The position numbers and the translations under genes are program-made. A model generated the notes under the pieces. That model made no database searches. It saw nothing but the letters and a program-made list of their open reading frames with translations, and was not told where the DNA came from. Source: Agromyces ramosus (GTDB lineage Bacteria; Actinomycetota; Actinomycetes; Actinomycetales; Microbacteriaceae). Taken from it: a stretch of DNA of 64,000 bases. This document shows positions 1 through 8,088 of this stretch, one piece after another. The stretch is from positions 248,001 through 312,000 of the forward strand of contig NZ_SGWY01000004.1 of assembly GCF_004216665.1 (NCBI RefSeq), written 5' to 3'. Within the stretch, counting starts at the first letter, position 1. The number at the start of each line of letters is the position of its first letter.

Positions 1-1812
1 GAGCGGACGGCGGTCCTCCGGCGTGTTCTCGAGGTCCCACAGCTCCTTCTGCAGGAACGCCGAGTCCTGCGGGTGGATGCCGAGCTGCTCGTCGTACGGG
101 ATGTGCATGTGCGCCGCCGCCCGACGCCAGCTCGCGACCTCGGCGGGCGTCACCTCGAGGCGCGTCACGAGCTTGTGGTAGGCGACCGGGTCGTGCACCT
201 GCAGGTTGTCGACCGCCGCGGCCGCCGACGCGAGGTTGAAGCGCGCCATCACGTTCGTGTACAGGTTGTCGTTCACGACCGTCGTGTACTCGTCGGGCCC
301 GGTGACGCCGTGGATGTGGAACACGTCGTCGGCGTTGGACCGCCAGAAGCCCAGGTCCTCCCACATGCGGGCGGTCTCGACGAGGATGTCGATCGCGCCA
401 CGGCCGAGGAAGTCCTCGTCGCCCGTGGCCGCGACGTACTGGCAGAGCGCATAGGAGATGTCGGCGTCGATGTGGTACTGCGCGGTGCCGGCGGCGTAGT
501 ACGCCGACGACTCCTGTCCGTTGATCGTGCGCCACGGGAACAGGGCCCCGCGCTGGTTGAGCTCGAGCGCCCGGGCGCGGGCGGCGTCGAGCATCCGCTG
601 CCGGAAGCGGAGCACGTTGCGTGCGACGATCGGGGCCGTGTAGCTGAGGAACGGGAGGACGTAGATCTCGCTGTCCCAGAAGTAGTGGCCGCCGTAGCCC
701 GAGCCGGAGACACCCTTGGCGGCGACGCCGTCGCCGTCGGTGCGGGCGCTGGCCTGGGCGAGCTGGAAGAGGTTCCATCGGATGGCCTGCTGGACCGCCG
801 GCTGGTCGGCGACCTCGACGTCGGAGCGGGCCCAGTAGTCGTCGAGCCACGACCGCTGCTGCTCGAAGATCTCGGCGACGCCGAGCTCCGCGGCCCGGTC
901 GAGCGTGCGGTCGCTGCGGTCGACGAGCTCTCGTGCGGGCACGGTGCGGGCCGTGTGGTAGCTGATCGTCTTGGTGAGGCGGATCGGCTTGCCCTGCTTG
1001 GCGTGCACCCGGTAGATGTGCTTGGCGAGGTCGTCGCCGATCGAGCCGGATTCGGTGAACTGGTTCTCGGTGGCGATCGAGTGCTCGGCGCCGATCGCGA
1101 TCGTCATGCCCGAGTTGGTGGTCTGGTACCCGAGCATGTACCGCGAGCCCTCGGCGCGCTTCACCCGCGGCTGCAGCACGCGCTCGATGAACTGCTCGGC
1201 CTTGCGCGGGTCGAATCCGGCCGGCGTCTCGGTGACGCCCGAGCGGTACTCGTCGCGTCCGTCCTGGCGGTTGAGGATCTGGCTCGAGATGGTCACGGCG
1301 GCATCCGAGTCGAGCATCTCGACCTCGTAGTCGAGCACGGCCAGGTGGCGGTCGGTGAACGAGACCATGCGCCGGCTCGTGATGAGCACGCGCTTGCCCG
1401 ACGGCGTGCGCCACTCGATCGAGCGGCTCAGCGCGCCGAGCCGGAAGTCGAGGCGCCGCTCGTAGGAGAGGAGCTCGGCCACGGTGAGCACCAGCGGCTC
1501 GTCGTCGACGTAGAGGCGGATGACCTTCGCGTCGGGTGCGTTCACGATCGTCTGGCCGACACGGGCGAACCCGAACGCCTCCTCGGCGTGCCGGATGGGC
1601 CACGTCTCGTGGAACCCGTTCACGAACGTGCCATGGAAGTGGCCGTCGCGGCCCTCCTCGACGTTGCCGCGGAGGCCGAGGTACCCGTTGCCGACGGCGA
1701 ACAGCGTCTCGGTTCGGCCCATGTCGGCGAGGCCGAAGTCCGTCTCGACGAGCGCCCACTCGTCGATGGGGAACCGGCTGCGGTTCAGCGGGTCGTGGTC
1801 GGCGAACCTCAT
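1..1812 (-). CDS. Glycoside hydrolase family 65 disaccharide phosphorylase (partial, runs off left edge)
   Basis: Cytoplasmic inverting phosphorylase that cleaves an alpha-linked glucose disaccharide with phosphate to give beta-glucose 1-phosphate. The visible 604 residues begin MRFADHDPLNRSRF and cover the N-terminal beta-sandwich and most of the (alpha/alpha)6 barrel. FWDSEIYVLPFLSYTAP lies near residue 378, and GVTGPDEY holds Glu508, the expected general acid. The rest of the barrel and the C-terminal sheet lie outside the window. The start ATG overlaps the stop of the upstream HAD gene (ATGA), so the two are translationally coupled. A beta-phosphoglucomutase partner is the classic arrangement for maltose, trehalose or kojibiose phosphorylase; which substrate is used cannot be read from the sequence. 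Confidence 0.92.
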   Translation of the reverse strand, partial: MRFADHDPLNRSRFPIDEWALVETDFGLADMGRTETLFAVGNGYLGLRGNVEEGRDGHFHGTFVNGFHETWPIRHAEEAFGFARVGQTIVNAPDAKVIRLYVDDEPLVLTVAELLSYERRLDFRLGALSRSIEWRTPSGKRVLITSRRMVSFTDRHLAVLDYEVEMLDSDAAVTISSQILNRQDGRDEYRSGVTETPAGFDPRKAEQFIERVLQPRVKRAEGSRYMLGYQTTNSGMTIAIGAEHSIATENQFTESGSIGDDLAKHIYRVHAKQGKPIRLTKTISYHTARTVPARELVDRSDRTLDRAAELGVAEIFEQQRSWLDDYWARSDVEVADQPAVQQAIRWNLFQLAQASARTDGDGVAAKGVSGSGYGGHYFWDSEIYVLPFLSYTAPIVARNVLRFRQRMLDAARARALELNQRGALFPWRTINGQESSAYYAAGTAQYHIDADISYALCQYVAATGDEDFLGRGAIDILVETARMWEDLGFWRSNADDVFHIHGVTGPDEYTTVVNDNLYTNVMARFNLASAAAAVDNLQVHDPVAYHKLVTRLEVTPAEVASWRRAAAHMHIPYDEQLGIHPQDSAFLQKELWDLENTPEDRRPL

Positions 1813-2645
1813 GAGGGGTCCTCTCGGGTGGTGCTCGGTGCGGGGGATTCGGGGGCGGATGCCGCGGCAGCGCGCTCGACCGCGGGCAGCAGCTCGTCGA
1901 GGTCGTCGACGATCACATCGGCGCCGAGCTCTTCGAGCGCCTCGCGGCCGACGCCGCGGTCGACGCCGACGACGATACCGAACTCTCCGGCCGCGCCGGC
2001 CTTCACGCCCGACTCCGCGTCCTCGACGACGGCGCAGGCCTCGGTGGGCAGCCCGAGCAGCTCGGCGGCGCGCTCGAACATGTCGGGCTCCGGCTTGCCG
2101 GGGATGCCCTCGCGGGCGGCGACGGCGCCGTCGACCACGACCTCGAAGCGGTCGGCGAGGCCCGCGGCAGCGAGTACGGCGGGGGCGTTCTTCGAGCTCG
2201 AGACGACGGCGATCGCGGCGCCGGCTCGCGTCACGGCGTCGAGCAGCGCGACGCTGCCCGGATACGCGGTCACGCCCTCCTCGGCGAGCGTGGCGTTGAA
2301 CGCGTCGTTCTTGCGATTGCCGAGTCCGTGCACCGTGTCGGCGGTCGGGGCATCCGTCACCTCGCCCTCTTCGAGGCGGATGCCGCGGCTCTCGAGCAGC
2401 GACCGCACCCCGTCGTAGCGGGGCTTGCCGTCGATGTAGGCGAAGTAGTCGTCGTCGGAGTACGGCTTCGCGCCGTGCGCCTCGAGGAACGGCGTGAAGA
2501 GCCGCGACCACGCGTGCATGTGCACCACCGCGGTGGGCGTGAGCACGCCGTCGAGGTCGAACAGCCAGCCGCGGATGCCGCTGAGGTCGGCGTCGCGCGG
2601 ATCGACGGGAGTCGGGGGAGTGGGGGAGTTGTCGGGCGAGGTCAC
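1809..2645 (-). CDS. HAD-family beta-phosphoglucomutase-like phosphatase/mutase
   Basis: Predicted to convert beta-glucose 1-phosphate from the GH65 enzyme into glucose 6-phosphate. The 278-residue protein has the HAD motif DLDGVLT (nucleophile Asp30, acid/base Asp32), the cap-region signature GKPRYDGVRSLLESRGI typical of this subgroup, the serine motif VVSSSKN, the lysine in KPEPD, and VVEDAESGV. The GTG start is chosen because GAAAGGA lies just upstream and because the family begins near here; a longer open frame upstream reads as low-complexity Arg/Pro sequence. First gene of a two-gene operon with the phosphorylase, overlapping it by 4 bases. The N-terminal 20 residues and C-terminal 20 residues are Pro/Ala/Ser-rich and probably disordered. 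Confidence 0.85.
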   Translation of the reverse strand: MTSPDNSPTPPTPVDPRDADLSGIRGWLFDLDGVLTPTAVVHMHAWSRLFTPFLEAHGAKPYSDDDYFAYIDGKPRYDGVRSLLESRGIRLEEGEVTDAPTADTVHGLGNRKNDAFNATLAEEGVTAYPGSVALLDAVTRAGAAIAVVSSSKNAPAVLAAAGLADRFEVVVDGAVAAREGIPGKPEPDMFERAAELLGLPTEACAVVEDAESGVKAGAAGEFGIVVGVDRGVGREALEELGADVIVDDLDELLPAVERAAAASAPESPAPSTTREDPS

Positions 2646-2879
2646 CGCCGTCCTTTCGTCGCATCGGTCAGGGCACCGGTACCGCTGATCGATGCTATTC
2701 CCGGTGGCGGGCGAGCGCGAGGCCGAAGGCGGACTCCGAGGAATCACGGAGCGAGCTCGCGGCATCCGCCCGGCATCCGCCCGGTCATCCGGCGCCATCG
2801 GAGCCCGGGCCCGAATGGTGCTGCGCGCCGCGAGATGTTAGTCTCTCGTGGTTGGACGCACTCCGGTGCATCCACACGT

Positions 2880-2966
2880 GCGCGAGTGGCGGAATTGGCA
2901 GACGCGCTGGCTTCAGGTGCCAGTACTCGCAAGGGTGTGGGGGTTCAAGTCCCCCCTCGCGCACCA
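2880..2966 (+). tRNA. tRNA-Leu (anticodon CAG)
   Basis: Class II tRNA with a 7-bp acceptor stem (GCGCGAG pairing with CTCGCGC), D-arm sequence TGGCGGAATTGGCAGACGC, anticodon stem CTGGC/GCCAG around loop TTCAGGT (anticodon CAG at 2914-2916), a long variable arm as expected for leucine, and T-loop GGTTCAAGTCCC. The 3' CCA is encoded (2964-2966). It reads CUG codons, a dominant leucine codon in this GC-rich genome. Confidence 0.97.
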
Positions 2967-2977
2967 CGCAGTCCCGA

Positions 2978-2996
2978 CCCCGATCATCGATCGGGG
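2978..2996 (+). terminator. Hairpin terminator after tRNA-Leu
   Basis: CCCCGATC pairs with GATCGGGG around an ATC loop, 12 bases after the tRNA, followed by a short T-containing stretch (ccgtttcc). Likely intrinsic terminator for the tRNA transcript. Confidence 0.6.
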
Positions 2997-3032
2997 CCGT
3001 TTCCGTCTCCGCGGGCTCCGTAGCATGGGGCG

Positions 3033-3278
3033 ATGAGCGAAGCGAGCGCGCCCCACGCGATCGAGCCCGGGGTCTACGAGCACTACAAGGGCGATGCGTA
3101 CGAGGTGCTCTTCGTCGCGCGCCACAGCGAGACCGAGGAGGAGTTCGTGGTGTACCGCCAGCTCTACGGCGACTACGCCCACTGGGTGCGTCCCGCGGCG
3201 ATGTTCGCCGAGCTCGTCGAGCGAGACGGTCGCACCGTGCCGCGCTTCGCCCGGGTGCCCGACGGATCGGCCCGATGA
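3033..3278 (+). CDS. DUF1653 domain protein
   Basis: Small 81-residue cytoplasmic protein of unknown function. It matches DUF1653 almost end to end: YEHYKGDAYEVLFVARHSET near residues 16-35, then VVYRQLYGDYAHWVRPAAMF and VPRFARV. TAGCAT lies exactly 6 bases before the ATG, so the gene may be read from a leaderless transcript. It stands alone between the tRNA and a NIPSNAP-like gene. The family is common and conserved but has no known reaction. Confidence 0.85.
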   Translation: MSEASAPHAIEPGVYEHYKGDAYEVLFVARHSETEEEFVVYRQLYGDYAHWVRPAAMFAELVERDGRTVPRFARVPDGSAR

Positions 3279-3342
3279 CCGACCGCGGTCGGCTGTGGCA
3301 GTCTCATGAAGACCATCCCGAGCCGACGAAATGGGCGCAACC

Positions 3343-3645
3343 ATGATCACCGTGCACCTCCGTTATGAGATCGACCCCGACAAGCAGGCGGAGTTCGCGG
3401 ATTACGGACGTCGCTGGATCCACCTCGTGAACCGGCTCGGCGGCACGCACCACGGCTACTTCCTCCCGAGCGAGGGCGACAGCGACGAGGCGTTCGCACT
3501 CACCTTCCCGTCGCTCGCGTCGTACGAGCAGTACCGTGCGGCCGCCGCGGAGGACGCCGAGTGCCTCGACGCCCTCCGATTCGCGACCGAGACGAAGTGC
3601 ATCCGCAGGTACGAGCGACGCTTCCTCTCGCCGCTGTTCGAGTGA
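3343..3645 (+). CDS. NIPSNAP-family protein
   Basis: Small alpha/beta-barrel (ferredoxin-like) protein of about 100 residues. MITVHLRYEIDP, then GGTHHGYFLPSEG near residue 34 and FPSLASYEQYR near residue 55 match bacterial NIPSNAP proteins, whose biochemical role is not settled. The ATG at MITV is preferred because homologs begin there; an in-frame ATG 12 bases upstream adds MGAT and cannot be excluded, since neither has a strong ribosome-binding site. Ends 6 bases from the convergent membrane-protein gene. Confidence 0.8.
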   Translation: MITVHLRYEIDPDKQAEFADYGRRWIHLVNRLGGTHHGYFLPSEGDSDEAFALTFPSLASYEQYRAAAAEDAECLDALRFATETKCIRRYERRFLSPLFE

Positions 3646-3651
3646 GCGTGC

Positions 3652-3897
3652 TCAGAGCAGGATGACGACGCCGGTGACGGCGGATGCCGCGGCGAGCACG
3701 AGCGCGATCACGATGAGCACCACGTGCACGGTGTAGAAGGCCGTGCGTCGGCCGTCGGCGTCGCGGGCCCGCGGGTCGGCGGCGATGCGCGGGTAGAAGC
3801 GCGGCCACGCGATGGCGTTGAAGAGGGCGTTGGCGAACAGCAGGATCGCGGCGAAGAGGAGCACCGTCCGATCGTAGACGCGGTTCGGAGCGATCAC
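3652..3897 (-). CDS. SCO4848-like small membrane protein
   Basis: An 81-residue protein with two predicted membrane helices (about residues 11-31 and 56-80) separated by a short soluble loop PRFYPRIAADPRARDADGR. The layout and the pattern WPRFYPRI followed by a Phe-Tyr-x-Val-His start to the second helix resemble the actinobacterial SCO4848 family. Function unknown. No operon partner; it converges on the NIPSNAP gene. Confidence 0.6.
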   Translation of the reverse strand: MIAPNRVYDRTVLLFAAILLFANALFNAIAWPRFYPRIAADPRARDADGRRTAFYTVHVVLIVIALVLAAASAVTGVVILL

Positions 3898-3931
3898 CCG
3901 CGCGCGAAGTCGACCACCGTCGTCCGCGGGC

Positions 3932-4312
3932 TCAGTCCGCGGAGGGCACGAGCCGGAAGGTCGTGTCGATCACCTGGTCGCCCACCACGGTGTTCACGAT
4001 CCGCGGCCCGTAGCGGTCGTACTTCTCGTGGTACGCGGCGTCGATCGCCGCGTGGGCGTCGGGCGCGGCATCCGCGAACTCGACGTCGCGCTCGACGCCG
4101 CCGGCCCGGATGCGACCGCGGCCGCTCGCCGTTGCGCGCCGGAACCAGCCGTTGTCGGGACCGTAGGCCGATCGCACGACCACATCGTCGCCGGCGCGCA
4201 CGACCCAGATGGTGACGTACGGGCGCAGCGACCCGTCACGCCGGTACGACGCGATCTTCAGCTCCTCCGCGCCGGCGATGCGGCGCAGTTCATCCTCGGT
4301 CCACGAGCTCAT
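3932..4312 (-). CDS. DUF2255 family protein
   Basis: A 126-residue protein beginning MSSWTEDELRRIAGAEELKI. The conserved middle, YVTIWVVRAGDDVVVRSAYG followed by GWFRRA and a C-terminal YHEKYDRYGPRIVNTVVG, is characteristic of DUF2255, a small beta-barrel fold related to flavin- or deazaflavin-binding proteins. Ligand binding is not shown by the sequence alone. GGAGG lies 4 bases before the chosen ATG; an ATG 21 bases upstream lacks such a site. Downstream of the HAD gene in the same direction (27-base gap), so probably one transcript. Confidence 0.8.
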   Translation of the reverse strand: MSSWTEDELRRIAGAEELKIASYRRDGSLRPYVTIWVVRAGDDVVVRSAYGPDNGWFRRATASGRGRIRAGGVERDVEFADAAPDAHAAIDAAYHEKYDRYGPRIVNTVVGDQVIDTTFRLVPSAD

Positions 4313-4339
4313 CGTTCCTCCAGTCTCCGCCAACGGGTG

Positions 4340-5011
4340 TCACGGCTCGACGACGTCGCCGAGGTGGCGCTCGAGGTCGGCGGGGTCGTCGTACACGGCC
4401 TGCGCACCGGCATCCGTCAGCTCGGCGTCCGAGACCCCTCCCGAGCGGAGCCCGAAGGCGGCGAGACCGGCGCGGCCTGCCGCGATCATGTCCCACGTCG
4501 AGTCGCCGACGAAGACCGCCTCCGACGGCGCCGCGCCGGCCCGTTCGAGGGCCACCGCGATGAGGGCCGGGTCGGGCTTGGCCCGGTCGACGTCCTCGGC
4601 GGAGGTCGTCGCGTGCACGGCCTCGCGCGCGTCGGCGAGCGTCGCGAGGAGCAGCTCGAGTTCGTCACCGGGCGCGGACGTGGCGAGCACGATGCGGATG
4701 CCGCGGGCCGACACCGCCCGCAGCAGCGGGGCCGTGCCGTCGAACGCCCGCAGGCGCTCCGCGAGTTCGCGGTAGTGCGCGGAATGGGACTCCTTCGCCC
4801 GTTCGACCCACGCGTCGTCGCGCTCGCCGGCCAATGACGCGACCAGCCGCGAGGCATCCTGCCCGATGGCCCGATGGATCCGCCATGCGTCGGCGTGGAC
4901 GTCCTGCTCCGCGAGAGCGCGCTGCCAGGCGTCGACGTGCAGGTAGTTCGAGTCGACGAGCGTGCCGTCGATGTCAAAGAGGACGGCGCGGACACGGTCG
5001 GAGGTGCTCAT
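4340..5011 (-). CDS. HAD-superfamily phosphatase (Gph/PGP-like)
   Basis: A 223-residue hydrolase with FDIDGTLVDSNYLH (nucleophile Asp16 or nearby, acid/base Asp two residues on), motif II LATSAPGDE, motif III lysine in AKPDP, and motif IV VFVGDSTWDM. An alpha-helical cap (residues 20-85) places it in the phosphoglycolate-phosphatase/beta-PGM branch. The substrate is unknown. The ATG in the sequence after CGACCGTG is the first plausible start; a longer upstream frame is the antisense of the SRAP gene. Confidence 0.8.
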   Translation of the reverse strand: MSTSDRVRAVLFDIDGTLVDSNYLHVDAWQRALAEQDVHADAWRIHRAIGQDASRLVASLAGERDDAWVERAKESHSAHYRELAERLRAFDGTAPLLRAVSARGIRIVLATSAPGDELELLLATLADAREAVHATTSAEDVDRAKPDPALIAVALERAGAAPSEAVFVGDSTWDMIAAGRAGLAAFGLRSGGVSDAELTDAGAQAVYDDPADLERHLGDVVEP

Positions 5012-5123
5012 CGCCCCGTTGTACACGCGTGGCACGGGAGCGCACCACGGGTTGCGACTGGAGGCCGGCTGCGCAAGGAGGTGGGCTCGGTCGGCGCGCT
5101 CGGCGCGCGGAGCCGGAATCCGC

Positions 5124-5831
5124 TCAGGCGTCGAGCGGCTCGATGAGCGTCGCGTCGGTCGGGTCGACGGTGCGGGAGTTGTTGACACGGCGGTCGACCT
5201 CGTAGGTCGAGATCGTCGACGCCACCTTCTCGGACTCCGCGGTGAGCATCGACACCATCTCCTCCTTGCCCGAGTCGTCGAGCTTGACCGGGGCCAGGTA
5301 GTCGTCCCACACGTCGCGCTCGAGGAACACGGGCATGCGGTCGTGGATCTCACCCGACGCGTCCCGGGCCTCCCGCGTGATGATCGACGTGGAGACCTCC
5401 CACTCGTCGCCGACCTTGCGCGCCGTGTAGATGCCGGCCGCGGCGAGCATGGGTTGCTCGCCGTGCAGGAACCACGCCTGCTTGTCACCCGGCTCGCCCG
5501 TCCACTCGTAGTAGCCGCGCATCGGCACGAGGCACCGCGACGATGCGAAGGCGCCCTTCCACAGTCCGTTCGTGGCCACCGTCTCGATTCTGGTGTTGAA
5601 CTGCGGTCGCTTCGAGTCCTTCATGAACGAGGGGTGGAAGTTCCACACCGCGGCATCCACCGACCTGGTGACCTCGCCCGACTCCGTGTTCTGCCGCTCG
5701 CGGACGATCGGCACGACCTGCGTCGGAGCGATCGAGTACTGCGGCACCCAGTCGCGGTAGTCGCCCCCCTGGGCGACGAACTCCTGGATCATCTCGTCGA
5801 CCTTGGCGTCGTTGGCGAAGCGTCCGCACAT
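5124..5831 (-). CDS. SRAP (YedK/HMCES-type) abasic-site crosslinking protein
   Basis: Forms a stable thiazolidine crosslink to abasic sites in single-stranded DNA, shielding them during replication. The ATG is set so that Cys2 of MCGRFAND becomes N-terminal after Met removal, as the chemistry requires. Conserved points visible: RPQFNTRIET near residue 75 (active-site Asn), CLVPMRGYYEW with the essential Glu, and the IHDRMPVFL histidine motif. 235 residues is the normal length. CAGACT sits exactly 6 bases before the ATG, indicating a leaderless promoter. The C-terminal part (VNNSRTVDPTDATL) is also typical of the family. Confidence 0.93.
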   Translation of the reverse strand: MCGRFANDAKVDEMIQEFVAQGGDYRDWVPQYSIAPTQVVPIVRERQNTESGEVTRSVDAAVWNFHPSFMKDSKRPQFNTRIETVATNGLWKGAFASSRCLVPMRGYYEWTGEPGDKQAWFLHGEQPMLAAAGIYTARKVGDEWEVSTSIITREARDASGEIHDRMPVFLERDVWDDYLAPVKLDDSGKEEMVSMLTAESEKVASTISTYEVDRRVNNSRTVDPTDATLIEPLDA

Positions 5832-5880
5832 GCTGCCAGTCTGCACCCGCCCGCCGACACGTCAAGCCCGGGCGCCTCGC

Positions 5881-6423
5881 TCAGCCCGCCTGCGCGATCG
5901 CCAGCACCTCGACGTTCGGCAGCGACGCCAGGAACGCCCCCGTCACGAGGAGCTTCGAACCGCGGATGCCGCTGCCGATGATCAGGCGCTCGTGCGCCGC
6001 GACCGACTCGTCGACCAGGATCGCCCAGTCGGCGGGCAGGCCCAGGGGCGTGATGCCGCCGTACTCCATGCCGGTCAGTGCGACCGCGTCGTCCATCGAC
6101 GCGAACGAGAGCTTCCGCGCGTCGAGGTGGCGCCGCACGACGCCGTTCACGTCGGCGCGGTCCGACCCGCGCACGAGGCACGCGGCATACCAGGTGCGCT
6201 CGCCGCGTCGGGCCTGCACGATGACGCAGTTGGCGCCGTCGGCCATCGAGATCTCGTAATTCGCGCAGAACGCGGCGGTGTCGGCCAGGCCGGGGTCGAT
6301 GGCCGCGACCAGCACGTCGGCGGCGTCCGCGGCATCCGCTGCCTCGATCGCGGCGGCCGTCGGCGCCGCGAGCAGCTCGGCGGAGTCGGCGGCCGCCGTG
6401 AAGTCGAGCGTTCCGAAGCGCAT
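5881..6423 (-). CDS. YbaK/EbsC-type aminoacyl-tRNA deacylase
   Basis: Predicted to hydrolyse misacylated tRNA (Cys-tRNA-Pro or similar), acting as a stand-alone editing domain. The 180-residue protein shows NCVIVQARRGERTWYAACLVRG near residues 60-82, then LDARKLSFAS, and the glycine-rich EYGGITPLGLP with GSGIRGSKLLV, all conserved in the YbaK fold. The N-terminal 40 residues are rich in Ala/Asp. The start is set at MRFGTLDF; TACGCT lies 7 bases upstream, again suggesting a leaderless message. Which tRNA is edited cannot be told. Confidence 0.82.
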   Translation of the reverse strand: MRFGTLDFTAAADSAELLAAPTAAAIEAADAADAADVLVAAIDPGLADTAAFCANYEISMADGANCVIVQARRGERTWYAACLVRGSDRADVNGVVRRHLDARKLSFASMDDAVALTGMEYGGITPLGLPADWAILVDESVAAHERLIIGSGIRGSKLLVTGAFLASLPNVEVLAIAQAG

Positions 6424-6506
6424 GACGAGTAGCGTACGACGGATGCCACGGCTGCCGCGGCCCGGGAGTAACCTGCCCAACAGGTGACCGGAGCGGGGGG
6501 TGACGG

Positions 6507-6866
6507 ATGGCGCGCGCGACCTGGGAGGAGCTGACCGACGGGCTCTCGCCCGAGGACCTCGGGAAGCTCGAGGCGTTCCGCGACCGGGGGCTCGCCCTCG
6601 GCGACGTCGAGATGCGGGTGAACCGCACCGACGTCTCGTTCGCCCGCAGGCGCGTCTTCGCGAGCGCCTACGTCAAGAGCCACTGGCTCGAGGTGGGCAT
6701 CGAGTTGCTGCGGCGCGCCGAGCACCCGAAGCTGCGAACGGCGTTCCCGACCACGAAGAAGGTCACGATGCATCGGTTGACGTTCGGCTCGGTCGACGAG
6801 CTCGACGATGCCTTCGACGACCTCCTCAGGGAGGCGTGGGAGACGGTGGGGCCGGGCACGCGTTGA
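6507..6866 (+). CDS. DUF5655 domain protein
   Basis: A 119-residue cytoplasmic protein. FARRRVFASAYVKSHWLEVGIELLRR (residues about 45-70) and KVTMHRLTFGSVDELDDAFDDLLREAW match the DUF5655 fold, a small domain often appended to DNA-binding or endonuclease-like proteins but here alone. No catalytic residues are known. GGAGCGGGG lies a few bases upstream of the ATG. A strong two-way hairpin follows. Confidence 0.75.
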   Translation: MARATWEELTDGLSPEDLGKLEAFRDRGLALGDVEMRVNRTDVSFARRRVFASAYVKSHWLEVGIELLRRAEHPKLRTAFPTTKKVTMHRLTFGSVDELDDAFDDLLREAWETVGPGTR

Positions 6867-6870
6867 CCGC

Positions 6871-6908
6871 CCGATGGGCCGGCACGGTGTCGCGTGCCGG
6901 CCCATCGG
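6871..6908. terminator. Bidirectional hairpin terminator
   Basis: A perfect 16-bp stem, CCGATGGGCCGGCACG with its complement, around a 6-base loop GTGTCG. It fills the gap between the convergent DUF5655 and SDR genes, so it can stop both transcripts. No T-run follows, as is usual in very GC-rich actinobacteria. Confidence 0.75.
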
Positions 6909-6919
6909 TCATTCGCGGC

Positions 6920-8002
6920 TCACGCCGCCGACCAGCCGCCGTCCGACGCGAGCACGACGCCGTTGACGTTCACGCCGTCGTCGCTCAGGAGGAACGTGAT
7001 CGACGCGGCGAGGGCCTCGGCCTCTGCGGCATCGGGCAGGATCGCCATGGCCTGGCGCACGCGCTCGGCGCCCAGCGGCGAGGCGAAGGTCGCCTCGATG
7101 TTCGTGATGGTCGGGCCGGGGGCCACGGCGTTCACGCGCAGGCCGCTCGGGCCGTACATGAACGCGGTCGACTTCGTGAGTCCCACCACGGCGTGCTTGG
7201 ACGCGGTGTAGGCCACACCGGCCGCCGAGCCGCGCAGCGCCGCCTCGGACGCGGTGTTCACGATCGACCCGATGCCCTGCGTGAGCATCGTCGGCACGAC
7301 GGCGCGCATGAGCTTCATGGTGCCGTCGACGTTCACCGAGAAGACCCGCTTCCATACGGCGTCGGTGAGCTCGCCGATGGGCGTCATGTCATCCATGATC
7401 CCGGCGATGTTCGCGAGCCCGTCGATGCGCTCGCCCGCCGCCGCGACGATCTCGGCGACCTTGGCGTCGTCGGTGATATCGGCCACGAGGGTCACGATGT
7501 CGGCGCCGACGTGCTCCGACGCGAACTCGTCGAGGCGCTCCTGCGACACGTCGACGGCGATCACGCGGCCGCCCTCCCGTGCGATGCGCGACGCGGTGGC
7601 GCGCCCGATCCCGGAGCCCGCACCGGTCACGATCACGGTCCGGCCCGAGAAGCGGCCATGGTCGAGGCGCTCGATCCACTCGGGGCGCTCGACCTCGGGC
7701 GCGCCGTCGGCCGCCTCGGCAGCGGACTCGGCGGGCGCGCGGCCCTCGGTCGCGGCATCCGCCGCACCGGCCGGCACCTCACCTGCGGCCGCGCGTGCGA
7801 CGAGGTCGTCGACCATCTGCTGGCTGAACTGGCCCTTGCTCAGCTTCACGAGGCGCTTGATCGCGAGACGCTGCACGGGCTTCAGCACATCGGGGTTCTG
7901 GCCGGCCTGCGAGAGCAGGTCGCGGACGATCGGGCCGCCGACGGGGTGCTCGAGCCAGGTCTTGATCGAGTCGTCGCCGGTGAGGGTCTTGGGGGTGCTC
8001 AT
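6920..8002 (-). CDS. Short-chain dehydrogenase/reductase with an extra N-terminal helical domain
   Basis: NAD(P)-dependent oxidoreductase, 360 residues. The Rossmann core starts near residue 118: TVIVTGAGSGIGRATA (cofactor glycine motif), NIAGIMDD, the catalytic Ser in NTASEAALRG, and YTASKH (Tyr and Lys). The first 110 residues are not SDR: a helical stretch IKTWLEHPVGGPIVRDLL with LKPVQRLAIKRLVKL, then an Ala/Glu-rich linker. GAAGGAAGC precedes the ATG. Divergent from a TetR gene with a perfect operator between them, so probably TetR-repressed. Substrate unknown; NVNGVVLASDGGW at the C-terminus is a standard SDR end. Confidence 0.85.
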   Translation of the reverse strand: MSTPKTLTGDDSIKTWLEHPVGGPIVRDLLSQAGQNPDVLKPVQRLAIKRLVKLSKGQFSQQMVDDLVARAAAGEVPAGAADAATEGRAPAESAAEAADGAPEVERPEWIERLDHGRFSGRTVIVTGAGSGIGRATASRIAREGGRVIAVDVSQERLDEFASEHVGADIVTLVADITDDAKVAEIVAAAGERIDGLANIAGIMDDMTPIGELTDAVWKRVFSVNVDGTMKLMRAVVPTMLTQGIGSIVNTASEAALRGSAAGVAYTASKHAVVGLTKSTAFMYGPSGLRVNAVAPGPTITNIEATFASPLGAERVRQAMAILPDAAEAEALAASITFLLSDDGVNVNGVVLASDGGWSAA

Positions 8003-8052
8003 GCTGCTTCCTTCTCTGTCCGCTGCTGCGGCGGCCGCCGGTGGCCGTGCCA

Positions 8053-8074
8053 TACCGGACATCGTTGTCCGGTA
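8053..8074. promoter_or_regulatory. Probable TetR operator
   Basis: A perfect inverted repeat with 9-bp arms, TACCGGACA and TGTCCGGTA, separated by TCGT. It lies between the divergent SDR and TetR starts. TAAGGT immediately follows (8076-8081) and ends 7 bases before the TetR ATG, so bound repressor would block a leaderless promoter for tetR as well as the SDR transcript. Confidence 0.75.
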
Positions 8075-8088
8075 GTAAGGTAGCACCC

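Noticed and set aside
73..2418. Long plus-strand open frame (781 codons) opposite the GH65 and HAD genes
   Set aside because: Its protein is Val/Arg/Gly/Asp-rich without any domain, while the minus strand reads a clear GH65 enzyme and HAD protein. It is the usual antisense shadow in GC-rich DNA.
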